A DNA stretch of 49,834 nucleotides, taken from a virus. Below, in pieces: positions 46,164 through 49,834 of this stretch (its first letter is position 1; each line of letters starts with the position of its first letter). The notes under the pieces were generated by a model. It was not told the DNA's origin. It saw only the letters and a list, made by a program, of their open reading frames with translations, and made no database searches. Location of the stretch: positions 1 through 49,834 of IMG/VR virus record IMGVR_UViG_3300017991_000022; one strand, given 5' to 3'. The position numbers and the translations under genes were made by a program.

Positions 46164-49100
46164 TTAAGCACCTTGAACATAGATGATAACAACCTGCGAG
46201 TCTGTCGCACCTGCATCATCTTCTGCTATGAACTCCACTTCCCAAATACCTTCTGCACCTGTGGTTGGTGTCCATGTGAAGATACCCCCACTGAAGGTAG
46301 CTCCGGGAGGAAGCTCTTTGACTCTGGTATTATAACTTCCATCATCACTTCCTACAACCTCAAACTGTAAAGTACGACCAACAGTTATAGCCAAAGTGTA
46401 TAGGATACTTGGAGGTTGGTTGGTAGCTGTGATGTTCATGGTCACAATCTCAGAGTCGGTATCGGTTCCATCATCCACTGTGAAGGTAACCAGATGTGCC
46501 CCAGCCTGTGAATCTGTGGGTCTCCAGTAGAAGTACCGGTTAAAGGTATTAAAGGTAGCACCAGAAGGTAGCCCTGTAGCAGAGTACGTCAGGCTGTCAC
46601 CATCTGCATCTGTAGCCGATACTTGGAAAGAGAGCAGTTCATCAGCGTATCCGTTTTTGGTTCCAATAGAAGCCAGTACCGGAGCGTTGTTCTCACTCGC
46701 CGGAGCATTGGTGGTCACAGACTTTGAGGACGAATAGGTCGTCTCGTTACCATTGGTATCCTTCGCTTTGACACGATAGATATAGGTGGTCGAAGCAGTC
46801 AGCCCTGTATCACTATACGTAGGCGATTCTTGCCATCCACTATCTGTTCCACCGGAATTTCCAGAGGTCTCATCAAAGTAATACATAATACCACCAGATG
46901 GGTCTGTAGCTACCGAACATTCCATACTTACAGCGTTAACGTCCGTAGCATATGGAACCAGTTGCCAGCTCATCGGATTAGGTGTGGGAGCAATGGTATC
47001 TGCCCAAGTAGTAGCTGAGCATGGGTCACTGGCAGCGGTTTCATTGTACGCTGTTGATGTATCCCTCGCTTTAACTGTAAAGGTATAACTGGTGTTCGGG
47101 TCAAGACCTGTTACCGTATACACAGTACCACTCTGCCAGCCGGAGTCAGGAGCATCACCAGAGGTACAGGTAAAGTAGTACTGTACCGAGTTCTGCGTAT
47201 CCGTAGCTGTAGTAGCTTGCATTGTGATAGATGTCAAAGACACACCGTTTGGGTCCAATGCAAACGTCATTGGGTCAGGTGTTGGTGCAGTAACATCCTC
47301 ATATGGTGTAGTCGCCGAACATGGGTCGCTCGCTGTCGTTGTATTCTGCCCTGCTGACTTATCCCTAGCAGTAACCGTGTATGTATACGTGGTATTCTCC
47401 GAGAGTCCGGTATCCGTATACGATGTGGAATCTTGCCAATCACTTGTAGTACCTCCTGAATTTCCTGTAGTTTCCGTGAACTTATACTCGACACCAGAAG
47501 CATCGCTAGCTGTGGTTGCTGTCATCGTTATAGATGAATACGAAGCAGCAGCAGGGTCGCTGGCGAAGGTCATTGGGTCCGGCGTAGGAGCCGTAGTATC
47601 CGTATAGTTCGTGGTTGCATAACAAGGGTCAGAAGGTGCGGTCATATTAAGGTTACTGGAATCATCACGCATGTAAACCTGATAACCATACTGAGTGTTC
47701 TGGCTGAGTCCGCTGTCTGTGTAAGAAGCAGAGGCTTGCCAATCAGAATCAGTAGCACCAGAGTTACCTGTGATTTCAACAAACTTATAATTAACAGTAC
47801 CATCATCAGTACCAGTTGTCGCTGTCATAGAGATGGCTGTGTCACTATCAGCAGCCGGGTCAGTAGTGAAGGTAGCTGGGTTTGGTGTAGGAGCTGTCTG
47901 GTCAGTCTCGCAGCTACCACCACCAAAGGTTTCATCAGCCGTGATGGTATCCATCTCCGTTTTATCAAGCTCACGATTATAGATACGCAAATCGTCAATA
48001 TAACCATTGAATGGGTTGTATCCATTAGTACGTTCTGCACCAATTACCAAAGTAGCATCGGCATTGTAGTCGGCAGTACCACCATCAGAACCATCTGTAT
48101 ACTTAGTACCATCAATCCAGATTTCCCACGCTGAGTCGGACTGGTCATATGTCACGTACAGTTTATACCAAGTGCTTGTCGTAAGTGATGGGTTAACTGA
48201 GAAGATGTTTGGAGTACCAGCCTCGAACCAACACTTGATAAGGCCACCATCCTCGATAACCATCCAACCATTGGAACCATCAGTTTTAGATACAATGGTG
48301 TTATTATCACCCTGACCGGTTAGGTAAAACCAACACACAATAGTCATGTCACCAGTGAAGTCCACCGTTGCGGAAGAACCTAGTTCGATACGGTCACCAT
48401 TGGAGTTGCCAAACTCAGCAGCATACGAGCCACCATTGACCTCAGTACCTTCCCAAGTAGCTCCGCCACCGAGTGTACCATCAATACTATTTGATGATTC
48501 ATCTGTTGACGTGGAGCCTGTGCCATCTTCAAATCTGTGGTACACGATAAGGTTAGAAGGCTCGCTCGCTCCACAAGAAGCCAAGGTTGTGGCATTACAT
48601 GGGTCAGAATACGCCGTAGTATTACCATAGGTATCCTTAGCTCTAACCTTGTAAGTGTATTGTGTATCAGCAGTTAGGCCAGTATCAATGTAATAAGGAC
48701 TATCCTGCCACCCTGAACTTGTGGCTCCGGGGTTGCCGGACGTTTCTTCAAATTGATACTGAACTCCCAAGCTAGCATCACTAGCTATGGTAGCTGTCAT
48801 GGAGATAGCGGTATCCGATGTACCATTAGGGTCAACCGCAAAGGTCATCGGGTCTGGACTTGGAGCAGTTGTCTCCTGAGCATCTGTAGTCACACTACAA
48901 GGGTCGCTGTATGAACTCTCATTGTTACTTGGTGAGGTGTCACGTACCTTAACTCTGTATGTGTATTCAGTACTTGCTGACAAACCACTGTCTGTATAGG
49001 TAGGAGATGACTGCCAACCGGAATCGGTAGCTCCTGCACCGCCTGTCGTTTCGTCAAAGTAGTACTGAACAGAGGCACTGTCATCGGTCGCTGTATTGGC

Positions 49101-49834
49101 TGTCATGGACACGGACGTACCACTTGCTGCTGGGTCAGAAGAGAACCCTGCTGTCCACGTAGGGGCGGTAGCGTCATCAACCGAGGTGTTCACAGCAGAG
49201 GTACTAGAGTAAGCCGTTTCGTTTAGGTTATCTGAGAGGTCACGAGCTTTCACCCTATAGGTATAAGTAGTATTAGGTGTAAGCCCTGTATCGGTGTACG
49301 TAGTCGAAGCTTGCCAGCCCGAATCGTTACCGCCGTCCGTAGCATCAAAGTAGTATTCTACTCCATTATCTTCGGCATCTGTCGCTGTAGAAGCTGTCAT
49401 CACAATGGAGGTATAACTTCCAACAACAGCATCAGGAGCGGTAGCGAAGGTCATAGGGTCTGGCGTAGGTGCATTCGTATCACCTGTTGGTGCTTCATCA
49501 TCCAAAGCATCCACCTCACCCTGAGTCAGAGCTATGTCATAGACACGTACCTCGTCAATACTGCCTTTGAAATGTCTCGCTGTATCAAAGTGTCTATGGC
49601 CTATAGCAAGGTCTGCAGTATTAGATAAAGAACCAGACACACTACCAGTACCATGAGCTACGCCATCTTTGTAGAATGTATACGTTCCAGTAGCATCATC
49701 ATAAACAAAAGCTACTCTGGTCCAAGTATCATCCACTACCATATTAGCGTTGGATTGAACCGAACCTGTAGCATAGAACATGAACTTCATAGACAGGTCA
49801 GACTCAACAACATACCAAGACCATCCGGTGTTAA
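46164..49834 (-). CDS. Giant secreted protein, C-terminal part
   Basis: Continuation of the protein that begins at 2236. Full-protein residues: LamG 1 ends about 817; seven FN3-like repeats of about 100 residues at 824-1124 (three) and 1350-1747 (four); a second LamG at about 1125-1349; two Ig-like (He_PIG-type) domains at 1748-1927. FN3 units share APTPDPMTFA starts, GWQxSxxYTDTGL and NTTYTYRVKARD. Repeats with GLPSGATFN and ELPPGATFSGG end the protein. The domain set fits a surface adhesin or glycan-binding fibre. Bases 49712-49834 duplicate 1-123. Confidence 0.88.
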   Translation of the reverse strand, partial: NTGWSWYVVESDLSMKFMFYATGSVQSNANMVVDDTWTRVAFVYDDATGTYTFYKDGVAHGTGSVSGSLSNTADLAIGHRHFDTARHFKGSIDEVRVYDIALTQGEVDALDDEAPTGDTNAPTPDPMTFATAPDAVVGSYTSIVMTASTATDAEDNGVEYYFDATDGGNDSGWQASTTYTDTGLTPNTTYTYRVKARDLSDNLNETAYSSTSAVNTSVDDATAPTWTAGFSSDPAASGTSVSMTANTATDDSASVQYYFDETTGGAGATDSGWQSSPTYTDSGLSASTEYTYRVKVRDTSPSNNESSYSDPCSVTTDAQETTAPSPDPMTFAVDPNGTSDTAISMTATIASDASLGVQYQFEETSGNPGATSSGWQDSPYYIDTGLTADTQYTYKVRAKDTYGNTTAYSDPCNATTLASCGASEPSNLIVYHRFEDGTGSTSTDESSNSIDGTLGGGATWEGTEVNGGSYAAEFGNSNGDRIELGSSATVDFTGDMTIVCWFYLTGQGDNNTIVSKTDGSNGWMVIEDGGLIKCWFEAGTPNIFSVNPSLTTSTWYKLYVTYDQSDSAWEIWIDGTKYTDGSDGGTADYNADATLVIGAERTNGYNPFNGYIDDLRIYNRELDKTEMDTITADETFGGGSCETDQTAPTPNPATFTTDPAADSDTAISMTATTGTDDGTVNYKFVEITGNSGATDSDWQASASYTDSGLSQNTQYGYQVYMRDDSSNLNMTAPSDPCYATTNYTDTTAPTPDPMTFASDPAAASYSSITMTATTASDASGVEYKFTETTGNSGGTTSDWQDSTSYTDTGLSENTTYTYTVTARDKSAGQNTTTASDPCSATTPYEDVTAPTPDPMTFALDPNGVSLTSITMQATTATDTQNSVQYYFTCTSGDAPDSGWQSGTVYTVTGLDPNTSYTFTVKARDTSTAYNETAASDPCSATTWADTIAPTPNPMSWQLVPYATDVNAVSMECSVATDPSGGIMYYFDETSGNSGGTDSGWQESPTYSDTGLTASTTYIYRVKAKDTNGNETTYSSSKSVTTNAPASENNAPVLASIGTKNGYADELLSFQVSATDADGDSLTYSATGLPSGATFNTFNRYFYWRPTDSQAGAHLVTFTVDDGTDTDSEIVTMNITATNQPPSILYTLAITVGRTLQFEVVGSDDGSYNTRVKELPPGATFSGGIFTWTPTTGAEGIWEVEFIAEDDAGATDSQVVIIYVQGA
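49712..49834. repeat. Terminal direct repeat, right copy
   Basis: Identical to 1-123. With one copy removed the genome is 49,711 bp, and the giant adhesin is an intact 1,928-codon frame including the stop. Confidence 0.95.

Noticed and set aside
1-49834. CRISPR arrays, insertion sequences, rRNA
   Set aside because: No regularly spaced repeats, transposase motifs or rRNA-like stretches were seen on either strand.

Overview
The window is a complete phage genome, most likely a virulent tailed phage with a short-tail (podovirus-type) virion. Its first 123 bases are repeated exactly as its last 123 bases (1-123 = 49712-49834). A long reading frame runs without a break through the join, so the sequence is best read as a circular map of 49,711 bp with an assembly overlap. 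I see no integrase, phage-type RNA polymerase, rRNA, CRISPR array or insertion sequence. A lipoprotein signal, an inner-membrane spanin-like protein and a Sec signal peptide suggest a Gram-negative host, which I cannot name.

Layout. (1) From about 18.2 kb leftward to 2.2 kb, and on through the join to 46.2 kb, nearly everything is on the minus strand. Positions 18.2-13.7 kb hold many small genes with an unusual AGGGGGT ribosome-binding site, including a SprT-like protease, a candidate NlpC/P60-like protein and a mini-tRNA-like element. Positions 13.7-9.5 kb hold a radical SAM protein, a second SprT-like protease, Cys-rich small proteins and an SPFH/band-7 membrane protein. Positions 9.0-3.2 kb hold the replication and recombination module: a primase-like candidate, a PD-(D/E)XK nuclease, SSB, DnaB-type helicase, an HNH/NinG-like nuclease and ThyX. 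Positions 3.0-2.2 kb hold two small membrane proteins (holin candidates) and a structured RNA with tRNA-Leu-like ends. The last gene of this arm is a 1,927-residue beta-helix/LamG/FN3 protein with a signal peptide that crosses the join. (2) A two-gene plus-strand island at 9.07-9.46 kb encodes an HTH and a zinc-ribbon protein behind what looks like a leaderless promoter. (3) The plus-strand late module at 18.2-38.3 kb runs TerS, a gene-free block with repeats, a SEC-C protein, TerL, portal, scaffold, major capsid protein, small virion proteins, a GT-B-like glycosyltransferase, head-tail adaptor, tail proteins, a GNAT, three internal/ejection proteins and a spanin-like protein. (4) A second minus-strand module at 46.1-38.2 kb starts at a perfect-consensus sigma70 promoter. 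It carries nucleotide-pool enzymes (deoxyribosyltransferase-like, MazG-like, dATP/dGTP diphosphohydrolase-like), a Lar-like zinc ribbon, a cupin, a T7-type family A DNA polymerase, an HTH-metallophosphoesterase fusion and many small genes.

How it fits together. Host sigma70 RNA polymerase probably reads both minus-strand modules early. Replication would use the DnaB helicase, SSB and PolA, with nucleotide supply reshaped by ThyX, MazG-like and related enzymes. The plus-strand module builds the capsid and short tail. Functions below come from motifs read by eye. No database search was run, and several small genes are named only by what can be seen in them.
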